Below, piece by piece: positions 42,005 to 55,258 of a stretch of DNA of 64,000 nt (the stretch's first letter is position 1; the number at the start of each line of letters is the position of its first letter). A program made the translations under genes and the position numbers. The notes beneath the pieces were generated by a model. The model saw nothing but the letters and a program-made list of their open reading frames with translations. It was not told where the DNA came from and did not search any database. This stretch comes from Pyrenophora tritici-repentis (Eukaryota; Ascomycota; Dothideomycetes; Pleosporales; Pleosporaceae), in the NCBI RefSeq assembly GCF_003171515.1, contig NC_089390.1, forward strand, positions 8,498,274 to 8,562,273, given 5' to 3'.

Positions 42005-45000
42005 CTACCCCTCCTTCTCTCCCTCTTCTTCCTTCTCATCTTCGCTCTCACCACCCTTCTCCTCGCCAGCTGGCTCTCTCCCTCCACGCACCGAAACATC
42101 CATCTCTCTCGCCTTGATAGGCTTGCTCGCCTCCTCAGGAAACAGCTCCTTGAACAGTGCCGGCTGGAATCTATTAATCCTCTTCCACGTCTCGATCCAG
42201 AGACTCTCCCGCTCTGGCTTCTCATCCGGCGGCGCTAGATACCCACCAGTGCTAAGCACGAGTAACATGTTCTTCAGATTCTCATTCACTGCCTCTTCCA
42301 TATCGCCCTGACCTGAGTTACCTAGTCGATCCATGATACCTACAATGGTAATCCAGAGATCCTCAAACAATGCCTTTTCGCCGATACCATCTAGCAGGGT
42401 GAGGTAGTGTAGAAACACTTTGCTTAAAAGGGTAGCGGCGCGGACACGCGTCTCGCTCATGCCCAGAGGGTCGGATTGGTAGACTTCTGGTTTGAGGAGC
42501 TGGGTGACGAGGGGGATGAGGACTTCAGTGAATATGGCCGTCCATTCTTTGTGGTCGGGGGAAGCAAGGTCTGCGGAAAGAAGGGTACGTTGGAGGGATG
42601 AGAAGGCTTGTTGGCGGAGGGTGCGGCAGGGGTTGAGACATTGGTGCGCCAGTGTTTTTAGAATTGGAGACCAGTATGCTGTCCATGCTGTGTCGATATT
42701 AGTAACTGTACGCGTAGACTCAAGATGTATTGGACTCACCCTCAGTTGTCTCGAGATGTGACTGCTCGATAAAGTTTGGCACTCTGCTAGAAAGTTGGAA
42801 GACGATGCTCATAGCTGTGATCCCACGTACTACAACCTCGCTGTTCTCGGGCTTCTTGGTCTTCTGTCCTTTGTTGCGCCTTGCTGCCTGGTCATACAGT
42901 TGCTCTTCTCTAGCGCCTACTTGAGCGGCAGTTGCAAACTCATTGAGAAGTGCAATTGCGGCCTCGTAATTGTCCGCTGTTACGCCGGGTTGGGATGAAG
43001 TAGTGAGATCTTCGACAAGCTGGAACACGTCTCCAGCGGCGTTGGGCACACTAGCCAGCCTGTTCAAAATGGTCCAGAAGTCTGGCGAGCCGGCGAGCTC
43101 GCTGCGTAGCGCATTCGGCCCTTTGCAGCAGTCTGTGAGACCCTTGAGGATTGGTTGCGCGCACTCGTGCAAGAGTGAATCATTGAAGCTCGAGAAGGTG
43201 TGCATGAGGACGGGTGCTCGGATGAAGTCGTAATCGTTGCTGGCCTTGAGCAGACTCAGCAGGTAGTACACAGATCGCGCAATGACCACGTAGTGATGTT
43301 TGGGAGCATCGCGAATGACGGACACCAAAGCATCCGTCACATCCTTCGCAAGCTCCTTCACAGTCTCGTCATCCCGTAGGGCGAGTACAGTCGCTAGCTC
43401 GAGAACGAATACCAGACTTGGATCATAGAGTGGACCCTTGCCCTTTTGTCTTGGGCCAGGCGCTCGCGGACTCGTCCCTGGTATCTCTGGCTTTACTACC
43501 ATGACTCTTGGTGAGCCATCTTCTGGCAAATGCTCCAACAGCGACATGAGCAAAGATCGTAGTGAATCCACGGGGAGTTGACTGATGTTGGCAAGAATGT
43601 CTTCAAAGTGACATTCCTTGACGGTATCCACAGTGCAGAGCGTGTACTCGACCTCTTGGTCTGAGGGCTCAGGGGGCTCGTCATTCGCAAAACTCGAGAC
43701 ATATGACGTCAAAGCTGAGAAGATACCAGTATCGGCCGGGCGTTCTGCCCGATCGATGACTTGTGCTGGGTTCTGGAGTGGTATTGGCGACAGTGCGAGG
43801 GTCTTCTGGAAGGAGAGGAAATAGGGTGGTATCAATGAGTTGACGAATAAATTGACCATGATGCGGATAAGCTGGAAAGAATTAGCAGAGTGATAGAAAC
43901 GGGTATGGCAGACTTACATGTTGCCAACCATCTCGTATTGATGCCTCGTTGCCCTTGATGACCTGGAATAATACAACAGTTGCTAGCTGTGCTCGGCCGT
44001 CGCGACCAAATCGTACTGCTGTCTCACTGACCATGACGCTCTTCTTATCGGCTTGCACCTCAGTATTGAGTGACGTGCTCGGTGGCACATCCGGCGCCAA
44101 TGTACTAATGTATGACAGACACGAAATAATTCGATCCAAAGCGTCAGTTAGGCCATATTTTGCTGCGATCTGAGCGCACTGATCAAAGCCTTGTACGACG
44201 CGGGAGAAGACAGCATCGTCGGTGGCAGACATGAATACATACGACAGGGTCGCAATAATTGGCTTCCAGGTCGCGGCAAACATGTCGGCATCGAATATGT
44301 TAGTTTCGCAGATTATGATGTCCGAGGTTGATTGACACTTGACTAATAGTTCCTTCCATGCATGGTCATAAGCATTGCGGTCGCTATGCTCCTCTGGAAG
44401 AATGATTTCGCGGTTCTTGATGGAATCGTAGATTGCTCCCAAGAACTCCGGGTCAAAGTCCTTTCCGTCATTCACGCCACGCACGTTCTTCCTGAAGTCT
44501 TCCAGCTGCATGCGTTTCTGCTTCATGTTTGGGTTGTGCTGATCAGTGTTCAGCATAATGACTGCGTATGTAAGAATATAGATGGCGTCAACGTTGGCAA
44601 TATCCTCTGGTTGTGCCATGGAGAAGTATTTTTCGGAAAATTCCGTCAAGATCCTCTCAATCAATGCGGATTCGCCCGGAAGACGGAAAGCATGTAAAAG
44701 CTGTCGAAGCGCTTCATCAATGCGTTGTCCAGTAAAATCAAACAAGCTGATGAAAGCACTCAGTATCGCCTCATTTCCCTTTTTCGAGATGAATTCTCCA
44801 AGAACTTTCTTGTCAACTCTCGTAGTACCTTTGACAAACTCGGCAATGCACTGAGGGTCGTCTGGATCCCTGATAACGCCTTGCGAAGCTAGATAGGCAA
44901 TACCGGCCTTGGGCTTCTCGTTGAATTTGGTTGCACCTTTGATAATGATGGCCTTACGAGCTCGCTGCGCACGCAGAGACTCAACACTGGGATAGCCTTC

Positions 45001-46892
45001 GGTTACAGGCTCGTCATCCAATCGATCTGCCATGGATTGGACGAAGCCGAGCAGGGCATCCAGACATAGGGGAGGCACATTGACTGTGCTCCATGTTGCG
45101 GAATCTGGGAAAGCATTCCTTGAGAGGAGGCCTACGATATCCATGCAGACATCCCCGCGATCAATCTCGCAGTCGTAATTGACGAAGAGCTCTGCCATGT
45201 ACGATGGTATTCGTACTAGGCCACCCAAATTCTCTACCATGGCTTCACGAGCGTCAGGTTTTCGGGCGCCACCCTCGAGCCCCAGCTTTTGTCGGTCCTT
45301 GACAGGTACCGGAGTCGCACGACCACTCCCATTCGGTTGCTTTGGTGGCTGCTTGATAAGACTAGGCGCATGTGGGACGCCTTCGTACAGTGAAGGTTCG
45401 ATGCCGGGCTCTGATGGTATTTCGACGCGCGGGAAGAGACAGGCTACCAGGTATGAGAGGTAGAGCTCCTGCTGTAGCTTGAGCACATTTCTGCACGTTG
45501 CCAACAGTGTACCGGCAACTCGTAATGACTCGTTCAAGATTGCCATGTTATCTGACCTGACCAGTTGGAAGATGTGCCGGCACAAGGTGTCCTTTGCCAA
45601 GTTTGCTAGGCTGGGGTGGCTTGCTATCGAAGGCCCGGCGACTTCAAGGGCAACATCGACAATGCGCAATGCCATGACACGCATAGTATCAGTATGTTGT
45701 CGGTCGTGCGGATCAAGCAAGTCAACGAGGACTCGGAAGAGCTCTCTTATGGACGGTAACGAGTATGGCTTGATCTCAACAGGGACTTGTGGCTGTCCGT
45801 CCGCAGCTGTTGCGGGAAGATCTAGAGTACTGCTAGCCGGATTCGCCGCGTCATTGTCTTCAATACCCTTCTCCGGGTCGCTTGGCTGCTGAAGTGCCTC
45901 GACCTTATGCTGTGCAGAGTCGCTTTCGCCATTTGCCGTTGGATCCATACGTAGACCGTCTTGATCATCCTTGCCGTCTAGCTCTTCGTCCATGGCCTCC
46001 AACTCCTCTGGCGACTGGACCTCGAGTGTTTTCAGTCTCCGGAATATGACCTGGCACATGGACACCATGGCAATCTCAGCAGACCTTCGGAGCAGCTCTG
46101 ATAGCCTTGCCTGACAACACATGCTCAGGCCCGTCTCCATCATCTCGCACACGCTCTCATCGCCCAATACTTCTCCCCCACGGCCAGAGATCATGACTTC
46201 CATAAGCCTCAGTATGCGAAGCAGGACAATTTCATCGGCGGGAGAGTCGCTAGCCTCGAAACGACAGTGTGTGATGGCGGAAGAAAGCTGCTGCATAGCT
46301 TCAGGAAGGCGTGGGGAGTCATGGCTGATGATGCCGTATGACAGGAACTTTGTTATAGCGATGAGGGCAAGCGAAGTTATGGGCGCCGATGTGGAAGAGG
46401 AGCGAATGACCTGGAGGAAGGGGTGGAGCATAGAGGGAGTGTCAAAGGTCCCGATATCTAGTGTAGGATTAGCATTCGCATAGCCTTGGTGCCGTCTCGA
46501 CGATGCCATGTACCTTTGCAGCCTTTCAAATCATTCCTCAGGCGCGCGAATGCTGACATGAGCGGGTTGTCTTGCATGCTCTTGCCCTTCTTTCCTCGCA
46601 ATCCCCACCTGCTCGGGACGGCCTCATCTTGCTCTCCTGCGCCTGCAATGCCCTGGCCAGTACGATCGCGCCGCTGGACAGCTGGTGTCTTGTTCGAGGA
46701 ACTCCCCAGTATCGCCGCGACTGACGAGTGCGCCCAGCGGGCATGCTTTCGCATTGCCGACGTGACGGTAATACATTCCGTGACGACGAGAGCTACCGGG
46801 TTGACTGCTACGGTAATGCATCGGGGCTCTAGGCTCGCAATCGTCTCTTGCAGCCGTGAGGCGGCATTGTCGTCACTGTCGGTGCTCGACAT
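42005..46892 (-). CDS. GEA2: ARF guanine-nucleotide exchange factor Gea1/2 (GBF1-type Sec7 protein)
   Basis: Exons 46514-46892, 43918-46457, 42740-43871 and 42005-42687 total 4734 nt, 1577 residues. It activates ARF GTPases at the early Golgi for COPI coat recruitment. The N-terminal DCB/HUS helical region includes the conserved HDRQHTDTMRVMALRIVDVALE stretch, split here by natural variation. The Sec7 domain spans about residues 636-815 with the catalytic glutamate in FRLPGES and YAVIMLNTDQHN. HDS-type helical regions follow. An acidic Glu/Asp/Lys-rich tail ends the protein. Introns of 56, 46 and 52 nt all have GT-AG ends. The length fits fungal Gea proteins (about 1400-1600). An ATG at 46931 in the same frame would add 13 residues. 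I chose MSSTDSDD at 46892. Confidence 0.94.
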
Positions 46893-47671
46893 GGTTATGG
46901 CCGGTTTGGTGTATAGTTGTGTATGCGACAAAGAAGCGGTGCGCGCAAGGCTTATTTGTAGTCGATGGCATATGGACAGCTATGTGTTTAGTTCAGTCGA
47001 GTTGCAACATGACACGCATCATCCCAATGACGGCTGCCTGGTGACAAAGACAAGTGTCCTGCTTCAGGAGGTACAAAATAACCTTGTCCGCACGATATTC
47101 GTCCTCAATTACCAGTGCAAGCTGCAGTTGGCCTCATCAAACATTTGGCCGATAGTATTTAGCGGAGTTTCGGAGGTGTTGGCGCAACCCTCACTGTGCA
47201 AGGGTCCAACCAGCATCGAATGGGAAGTACATGCAACAAGCACATTGACTGAACCAAGCCATTGTATCACGTGTCCGGCCATAGCCACGTGCATGTTATT
47301 GCCACACACGCCATGAAATCATGTATAAGTTTGGTACTCTTACAGACGCATGCAGCGCTCACGTCTACTCTGGAGCTCTAACGCCCATAATGCAACAGCT
47401 AATGTCTAATGTAATACAATCCCCCAAATGCCTCCCCAAGCGCGCACCAAGCGACAAGGAACATGCGCCAACAAGAACAGAAGAGACCGGCTCGGCGAAA
47501 GGTTGCTGTCCGGGGTAGCTGTAGGCTCCAACAAAGAAGAGAAAAAATCAAGTACATCGAAGAAATTGACGTCCGGATCTGCGCCCAGATGCACCCGAGT
47601 CGTTACTGTCGTCGCTTTCAACATAGATGCGGACCTAGGTATCATGCTCCTCATATCGACGTGTGTGAATT
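46893..47671. other. Intergenic region between the GEA and mannosyltransferase genes
   Basis: Promoter of GEA and 3' flank of the mannosyltransferase. A 276-codon plus-strand frame (46486-47316) covers part of this and the antisense of GEA exon 1 but has no domain. No gene is accepted. Confidence 0.5.
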
Positions 47672-49329
47672 CTACGAATCTCCCTTCTTTTCTTCTGCTC
47701 GCTTCCCTTCCTTCACTGGCTCCTGGTTGCCATGCTCCTTTGCCGCTGCCTCTTGTTGTTTCTTCTTCTCCGCCTCGGCCTTTTCTTCGTTCTTTGCTTT
47801 CTGTACCAGGTCCTGGACCGCCGCCTTCTCCTTTTCCCAGTCGCCCTTCTTCTCGTCGAACGTCTCCTTGATCTTGCTCTCTTTTGCCTTCTTCGCCTCC
47901 TCTTCGGCCTCCTTCTTCTTACGGTCCTCCTCCATCTCCTTCATGTGTCGGATATCGTCAACGCTGGGCTCGTAAAGATGCCAAATGGTGTAGTGAGGAA
48001 GACCGACGACGGAGAACTTCATGCGCTTAGCCATCTGCCATGTAGTGTTAGCTTTGTACCATGTAGAAGCAGCACATGGCGTACCTTGCCGAAACCCTCC
48101 GTCTCGGCGTGTTTCTCAAAACTGAAGGCGGGGAAGTGGACACCAGCACGGAAGACCTTGGCTTTGGCCAGGATACTGACACCGCCAACACCGTCGATTT
48201 CCATCTCCATGTCTGGGTCCCCGTAGGGATCGCGAAGGTAGGCCAAATGCGGGCGCCATGTTGCGTACTCGGCGTAGCCCTCAACAATGACGGCATCCTC
48301 GTCAAGAGTGTCGGCGAGAGCGAGGGCCGTCTCGGATTCTTGCCAGGAATTCAAGTCGTATGGCTGTTCCCCTCCAAGCCAGTCCGGAAGTGGTCGCCAG
48401 ACGTCTGCGTGATATGTTAGTAATCGAGACTTGTGCTTTGCATGTCAAGTTCAACGTACTTGGTACAATGACATCCTTGTTGTGCCTCATCAGATCCTCG
48501 AGAATGGTGAATGGAGCCGTCTCGACGTCTACATCCCTCCAGTATACCCAGCTGTGCGTTGGTCGTAGGGCAGCGCTCAGCAGCCAGTTACGTGCCTGCG
48601 CCATTGACTTGCGGCGACCGGCCTGGGCGGCAAAACCGTGACGACTTTCAACGTCCTGGTTGACCTTTTGGCCAAAATCCTTCTCCATGATGGAGATTTC
48701 GCCAAACTGCTGCTTTGGGTCTGGGTTGGCTTGCAGCTCCTTGAGCTTCTCCGTCAACAGCGAGATGGTGTTATCCTTTGAATCTCCGACGAGGAAGGCC
48801 AGATCGATGAGGTTGTGCGGATACGTGAGATTCTTAAGATGGCCAAAGAACATGGGCAGATGCGGTGCTGCGTCTCGCAACGGAGCGCAGAGCAAGATGC
48901 GCTCTTCCCTTTCCCACCCCCTGGCTGTACCCTGCACATTGTTCAGGTCGTAGTATCGCACCGTCTCGAGTTGCGCATCGTCATTCGAAGAGAGCAAGCT
49001 GAGGGGCCCGGGACCCAGATTCGGCCGCAGGTCGGGGAAGAAGAAGAACAGGACGGTGAAGAAGATGGAGCCCACCAGCAGTATGCGCTGTATTAGCGCT
49101 CTCCGCCGTCTGAGCGTAGGCTGTGAGCGTGGTTGGAACCTACAAGTGCAGTGAAAGTTAGGATCATGCTTCATGGGGTCGCCAAAGTACATGTAGACAG
49201 AGTGCGCAGGCACGTGGCGTATGAGTGTCGGGCTGTGCATTGCTGGTGGACGTACTTGTGGGGTTGAATTGAGAAGGTGCCTCCTCCTTGTGAGGGATAT
49301 GCCCCGTTCGAGAAGGCATGGCGGTGCAT
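47672..49329 (-). CDS. ANP1: Mannan polymerase II subunit, Anp1/Mnn9-family alpha-1,6-mannosyltransferase
   Basis: Exons 49256-49329, 48460-49139, 48085-48404 and 47672-48034 join to 478 residues. The protein is type II: a short cytosolic N-terminus with an RRRR patch, one membrane helix (about residues 38-58, RILLVGSIFFTVLFFFF), then a lumenal GT62 domain. GT62 features are ILLCAPLRDAAPHL, the SWVYWRDVDVETAP stretch with the DxD-like metal site, and AGVHFPAFSFEKHAETEGFGKMAK, rebuilt by splicing. In the Golgi such proteins extend the mannan backbone of N-glycans in complex with Mnn9-type partners. The C-terminal 95 residues are a Lys/Glu-rich coiled-coil-like tail, longer than in yeast. An ATG at 49362 would add eleven residues. 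The family name between Anp1 and Mnn9 or Van1 is my best guess. Confidence 0.88.
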
Positions 49330-51248
49330 CTTCCCTTTGGACGAGGAATGTAAGGGCAACATTCGAGAGGAACGGGCGCGAGATATCGATGGATCGCTCC
49401 CTTAGAGACCCCCGGTCACCTAGGACCCGCCAGATCACCCAGTTGCTGCACCCAGGTACCCCTCTTCGGTCCTCGTTGGATTCGGCGCCTTCGGACCGTG
49501 TCGGACGCGATAATTGTTGGGTTGCGAAGGTTGGAATTGTGGATTGAGATGACAGTTTGCCTGGATTTGAAATGTCGCGCGTCTTGATGCCCTGCGTTGC
49601 AAGACTTGGCGTGGGATTAATTCGCCAAGACGACGGTGACGTTCAGAAGGGGGCTCGTGGTAATTTAGTGGCGTCCGGTAGCGGAGATTTTGATCAATCG
49701 AGCTCTTGTATCGACGCGCGAGTCTGGCGAGATGCAGTCGTCGTCGTGGCCGCGATGCATGTGTGTGCAGGACACTTTGCATCATCGCTCGACTTGTGAG
49801 GCTAAGCCGAGTCAGCTAGCATGGCTCCGGGCTTGTTTCAGAGGCAATCATGTACACGAACGCCCATCTCCGGAGAAGCGGCGGATGCCATACGATACGC
49901 TGACGAGCCCGGTTCTTAACCTCCATCATTTCACAATCATCCATCACTACCCTGTGCGCATTTGCTTGACTGACTACAATCAAACTTGACGCGTCCAACG
50001 ATACTGAACATACCATGTCACCTTGCACAACTGCTGGGCATAGACACGTTGAGCAGTCACATGTGAGGCCGACCAAGCACAAGGACCTCATCTGAATGAA
50101 GGAATCTGATGCAAATCTCGACAGTGCTTATTATTTAAACAAAGCTTATTCGGTATTGACTACAGCCACAACCGTCTTCCTGCATCGAGTCCACTACTGA
50201 CTATCACAATTTCATCAACCTGCCAATCGGATTCCATCTGGACACTGTTAGCCATGCGCAGACAGTGGTGTCGCAATAACATTTGCAAAGGCATCTTGCT
50301 CAGACAGCCGTTTTAAATCATTCCCCATCACCTGGCCCCTGATCGCAGCGCTCCAAGACGGATTGCTGCAAGCATTGGCTCAAAGACCACAATTATGCGG
50401 CGCTGAACAAGCCAGCAGTGCAACTCCACAACCCGTCATCCCAGCCGAGACTGGTAGGGTGCGGGAGGGTGACCCGGCGACAGATGTCGTTGAATGGATA
50501 GACTAGTTTTCCTCCTGGCGAAAGGGAAGGAATCAGCTGTGCTTACCAGGTCGAAGGGTGCAATGCGCGGGGTGTACTATATATCTGATTGCCAAGTTAG
50601 CATTGCGCCTTTCAAGAGCTGAAATGCAGAAGCCAAGGTAGCAAAGTGTGATCAGACAAAGGTAAGCGGTATATGTTTTCTTCAATGAAGTTCAGTAGCA
50701 GAACTGAAAAAATACGTTCATCATATGAGGTAGGCATGAGAGGAGTGGATGAAACTTACCATTAGGCAGAACCTTGGACGTTACTGAAGTTAGTACTGGG
50801 ACAGCATATCCACCACCTACGTCGCAACGACTGAGGTGGCCTCGTAGCAAAGGTATATGCAGCCTCGGAGCTACCGCGAAGGTCATATCATGGCGGAAGG
50901 AAGCCGGCGCTGGACAATGTCTGGTCTGGGTTAGCTAGTATCGCAGACGTTGTTGCAAAACCAGAAGCTTTGGGGACAAGATCAGAGGGTGGTGCATGTG
51001 TTCAAAGCTCATTTGAGATCACAAGAACTATTTCAAGGGTATCAATCATGAAAGCGAGAAGGAGAGAAGAAATGGTGTAAACATACCTTGGGCGCGGATG
51101 TGAGTAGAAGAAAGAAAGTTGGTTTGGACGCGAAGGAAAATTGATCTTAGCTGCGAACTCTTGGCAGTCTCGCGCTTAGTCAGCCGTTTTTCCGCAAACA
51201 CCATGAGATCACTAGCACCCGCAACACCGCAAGCTCAATACACCCACA
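49330..51248. other. 1.9 kb divergent intergenic region
   Basis: Separates the mannosyltransferase (minus) and MTR3 (plus) starts. It has only short open frames. Between 50500 and 51100 several splice-like GTAAG/GTATG donors and CAG acceptors occur on the minus strand, but no coding frame links them. A spliced leader or non-coding RNA is possible but unsupported. Confidence 0.4.
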
Positions 51249-52377
51249 ATGGCGGCAAACATGGACAGAAGGAGGAACAATGCGCCAAGTGGCGGAACAA
51301 GTGCGCCAGTATTTGCGCGAACCATACGGGACCCGCAGTACATTGAGAAGCTTAGGCCGACAAGGTCAAGAGACCCGAATGAGCTTCGCAGGATCTGTGA
51401 GTGCTTGTCCCCTTGTTCTCGACTCCCTGCATGCTTCGCAGCTTCAATTGAGACTCATCAGCTTCGACTGAGCGAAATGCATTGTCCAAGCTCCACGCAT
51501 AGCGCATTTCGTGTAGTTTTCAACTGCTTACACAACATCAGTCCTTCAAACGTCCATCATACCCTCCGCGTCCGGATCCGCCTACCTAGAGATTCCTTCC
51601 TCGTCTCCTTCCGCGACTTCTTCACTCATACCGCCCACTTCGTCCCTCAAGATTACTGCCTCAATACAGGGCCCGAAGCCCCTCCCCCGCAGCGCACCCT
51701 TCAGTCCGTCACTTCTCCTTACGACTACCGTCAAGTTTGCCCCGTTCGCAACCAGGCATAGACGCGGCTATATACGCGACTCAACGGAGCGTGATCTTGG
51801 GGTTCACCTAGAGACAGCGTTACGAGGTGTCATTATTGGCGAACGATGGCCAAAGAGTGGAGTCGAAGTCGTAGTGACTATCTTGGAAGGTGACGAAGAC
51901 GGCTGGTGGGGAGATTCCGGGAGTGAAGGAAGCGCAAGCGGCAGTGGATGGGGCCTTTTGAACGTTTTGGCGGGATGCATAACAGTTGCGAGCGCTGCCA
52001 TAACAGATGCAGGCATCGACTGTGTGGACATGGTGTGCGGAGGTGTCGCAGCCATCACACGTAATCCAGCATCAAAGCAAGAGCAAGGACTCGCAAGGAT
52101 ATTGGATCCATGTCCAGCAGAGCACAAGGATGTGGTCGCGGCATGTGTGGTCGGCTACCTTGCCTCGAGAGACGAGATTACCGAAATATGGATGAAGGGT
52201 GATGTTGGTTCCAATCCCGATGCTCTGATCGAGGGCGCCATACATGCGGCTGTGGGTAGTCTCGCGGTAGTCAAGGACGTCTTGCTTGAAGCGCTCCAAA
52301 CCAAGTTTCAAGGTCAGATCGACAGCAACGAAGGCGGCTTGAAGAGGAAGGCACAGGATGTGGATATGACTGGCTGA
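51249..52377 (+). CDS. MTR3: RNA exosome core subunit Mtr3 (RNase PH-like)
   Basis: Exon 1 (51249-51396) and exon 2 (51542-52377) join over a 145-nt intron to 327 residues. Exon 1 encodes a basic N-terminus ending in RDPNELRRI. Exon 2 carries an RNase PH fold: GSAYLEI, the GPKPLPRSAPFSP region, STERDLGVHLETALRGVI, the VEVVVTILEGD strand and a C-terminal alpha/beta half with ITDAGIDCVDMVCGGV. The phosphorolytic residues of active bacterial PH enzymes are not evident, as expected of the inactive ring subunits of the eukaryotic exosome. Mtr3 forms the six-member ring for 3' RNA processing in nucleus and cytoplasm. The second in-frame ATG, four codons on, could also start the protein. Confidence 0.9.
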
Positions 52378-53622
52378 ACAAGTGCAGCAATGTACCTGTA
52401 CTGTGTCCAGTATCTCTTCACAGGAATGACGACGTTGGACCAATCATCAAGCAATTGGCAAGCCGGCTATCGGCCCGAGCCTACATTCAGCCAAACCACA
52501 CTGCTAGTATATGGACAGCCACTGCGAACTTTTGTAGCATCAACGGTCTACAGCACCGCCTACATCGCATTCTTAAAATGCATAGCGTCGGCGTTCGGAG
52601 CTGCCATCTAGCTCGATGCATGCGGATCTCAAGGCCACGCACGTATCCAAAACTTGGCAGGCTAAGAAGATCCACAAGTTTTCCAACTGAAAAGTTGTTG
52701 GCTCAGGCTATCTTCGCTAGCAATGTGAAGACATGTGTTAGTTATTGCTGTTCCCGATCAACTGGCTTTTACTGGCGAGGTGGATTTTGTGTTTGATGTG
52801 CGTACAAAACGTTCACTTCAGTAGTATTTTGGTTTGGTTCAGACAATATCAACGGCATGTTTCTTTTGCCGCCGATACCACCACAGTTGCCAAGGCGCAT
52901 ATCGGGGTTTGAGATGTCGTGATTGGTGCGCAAGTAGCAACAAAGTGGCTGGGATCCTACTATCCCTACTGAACATGGCGTCACAATTCTACAAGAAAAC
53001 CCAACACGGCTCGCAAATTGGACATTGAGCATGGTTATTTTCCAAATAATGCAGCTGACAGGACATCAGTATACCCGCTAGCAGCATAGCTTCCCGAGCT
53101 TACGGCCCACTTGAGGCATGCTAGACTGCATGCCTTCAGAACCTTCCGGGTGGGTCGCATTGGCAATGGCCATGCGCGTGGGTCTTGAGGTCATCCCGTT
53201 CTTGCCTATCGTGAAAGAAATGCTTGCCGAGATTGGAGCAACAGCAAGTCGGCCTCCCTGGCAGCATCATCTCGATAGGTTTGCAGTTGCCCGATTAGTC
53301 TTGACGAGATGCAAACAACTTTCACGCCTCATAGCTTGCCACTCTTCTTCTCTTCAGCCCACTCTTTTTGGTCTCTATCATTTGAAGCTGACTATTTGTC
53401 TGCCCGTCTTTCGTTTTTCACGCTCGAATCACAGAACAGCAGCCGGCAAGCCTTCCGTCTTAGCTGCTCCTGCGCGGCTCAAGATTCCCTGCAACTAGTG
53501 TTGGTGCATATCTCTCGCGATTGCGATTCGGACGCAAGTGGGCAAGCGAGCGTTATAAGGCTTGAACATTCGCGCAGTTCTCGACCATCATCTTTTTCGT
53601 CCTTCGTTCCACGGTTGTTGTT
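52378..53622. other. 1.2 kb intergenic region upstream of the GH72 gene
   Basis: No gene is seen. 53330-53620 is CT-rich (CTTCTTCTCTTC-like), as expected of the leader of a highly expressed fungal gene. A frame at 53118-53498 has no domain. Confidence 0.5.
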
Positions 53623-55258
53623 ATGTTGCAGTCGTTCGCTGATATGCCATCTGTATGTTATGCACAACACCCATGTTCCTTGCCTGCAGCGACGCTAATA
53701 ATGTTGATAACTAGCTTACTCGCGCGATCGCGCTGCTCCCCGCGCTCTTTGCGACAGTCGCAAAAGCCGTCCACCCAGTTGAAGTTCGCGGCCAGGACTT
53801 TATCGATACCGTCACAAACAATCGGTTGATGATTGTTGGTGTTGACTACCAGCCCGGAGGTCAAGGCGCATACCAGCCCACAAACAGCCAGGATGCACTC
53901 ACAGATGCCGATGTCTGTCTGCGGGATGCCGTCCTCATGCAGAAGTTGGGTGTGAACACTATTCGTGTCTACAATCTTGACCCGTCTCTGGATCACTCCA
54001 TGTGTGCCTCCATTTTCAATGCAGCTGGCATCTACATGGTCCTCGATGTCAACTCGCCACTACCTGGAGAGAGCATCAATCGCTTGGAACCGTGGACGTC
54101 GTACAACAGCGACTACCTCAACCGTGCGTTTGGCATCATTGAGAACTTCATGGGCTTTTCCAACACCCTTGGATTCTTCTCTGCAAACGAGGTCATCAAC
54201 GACTTGTCTACGGCTGAGCACAACCCACAGTACATCCGTGTAAGTCCGAGCCGCCATTGATTTGGCTTGACTCGCTGCTAACACAGATGCAGGCCGTTCA
54301 GCGTGACATGAAAAACTACATCGCCAAACATGCTAAACGCCCCATTCCTGTCGGCTACTCTGCTGCTGACGTTCGTGAGATTCTACAAGACACTTGGGCA
54401 TACATGCAATGTATCGACAACAACGACAACTCGTCTTCAGACTTTTTTGGTCTGAACTCATACAGCTGGTGCAATGGCGACAACTACCAGACCTCAGGGT
54501 ACGACGGTCTGGTTACCATGTTCAATGGTTCTGCGATTCCCGTATTTGTAAGATTCATATACTACATACATTTCCTGTAGGCTCACAACAAACAGTACAG
54601 CGAATACGGCTGCAACCGCATCATGCCCCGCCTTTTCGATGAAGTCCAAGCTCTTTACGGTCCCAACATGCGTGCACTTTCCGGTGGCCTCGTCTATGAG
54701 TTTTCAGCAGAATCCGCTAACTACGGGCTCGTACAAATCAATCAAGACGGCTCCGTCAAGCTTCTCGCCGACTACGACAACCTGCAATCTCAGTTTAACA
54801 AGCTCGACCTGAGCGCCCTTGAATCTGCAAACCCACAATCCACCAGCATCAAAGCGCCCGACTGCTCGGCCAGCCTCATCTCAGCGCAAGACTTTAGCAA
54901 AAACTTTACAATTCCTGCTATCTGTCCCGGCTGCCAAGCCCTCATCGACAACGGAATCGAGAACCCGAAGAGAGGTGCCTTCGTCAAGGTCGACAACATG
55001 CGGGTTTCGCAGAAGGTTTATGGAAGTAATGGTCAACAAGTTAACGATTTGACGCTTGATGTTGTGTCTAACGATGGGTCTAACACGCCTGGCGGCGACA
55101 ACACGACTCCAAGCGGTACAGGCAGTTCGAACAGCAAGCCTAGTCAGACAGGTAACGAGGCATCGCCGTCGCAGACAACAAAGGGCTCGGCTTCGCGAGT
55201 CGGAGGCAGCTGTCTTTTGGCACTGTTGTCAGTGTTTGCGTTTGCCCTCTTCTTGTAG
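53623..55258 (+). CDS. GPI-anchored beta-1,3-glucanosyltransferase (GH72, Gas/Gel family)
   Basis: Four exons (53623-53652, 53715-54239, 54293-54547, 54596-55258) join to 490 residues. Exon 1 has only ten codons. With exon 2 it forms the signal peptide (LTRAIALLPALFATVAKA). The GH72 domain has the acid/base glutamate E169 in SANEVIND and the nucleophile E273 in YSEYGCN, the latter made complete by splicing. These enzymes cut and rejoin beta-1,3-glucan chains in the cell wall. After the catalytic domain come a Cys-containing region and a Ser/Thr/Gly-rich linker, then a hydrophobic tail (LLALLSVFAFALFL), the GPI-attachment signal. The C-terminal X8/CBM43 module of the longer subfamily is not evident, so it is Gel1-like in length. 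Confidence 0.94.

Noticed and set aside
46486..47316. Plus-strand frame of 276 codons
   Set aside because: It overlaps GEA exon 1 in antisense, has no domain, and the GEA reading is secure.
50500..51100. Cluster of splice-like donors and acceptors on the minus strand
   Set aside because: No reading frame connects them into a protein. Such short signals are common by chance.
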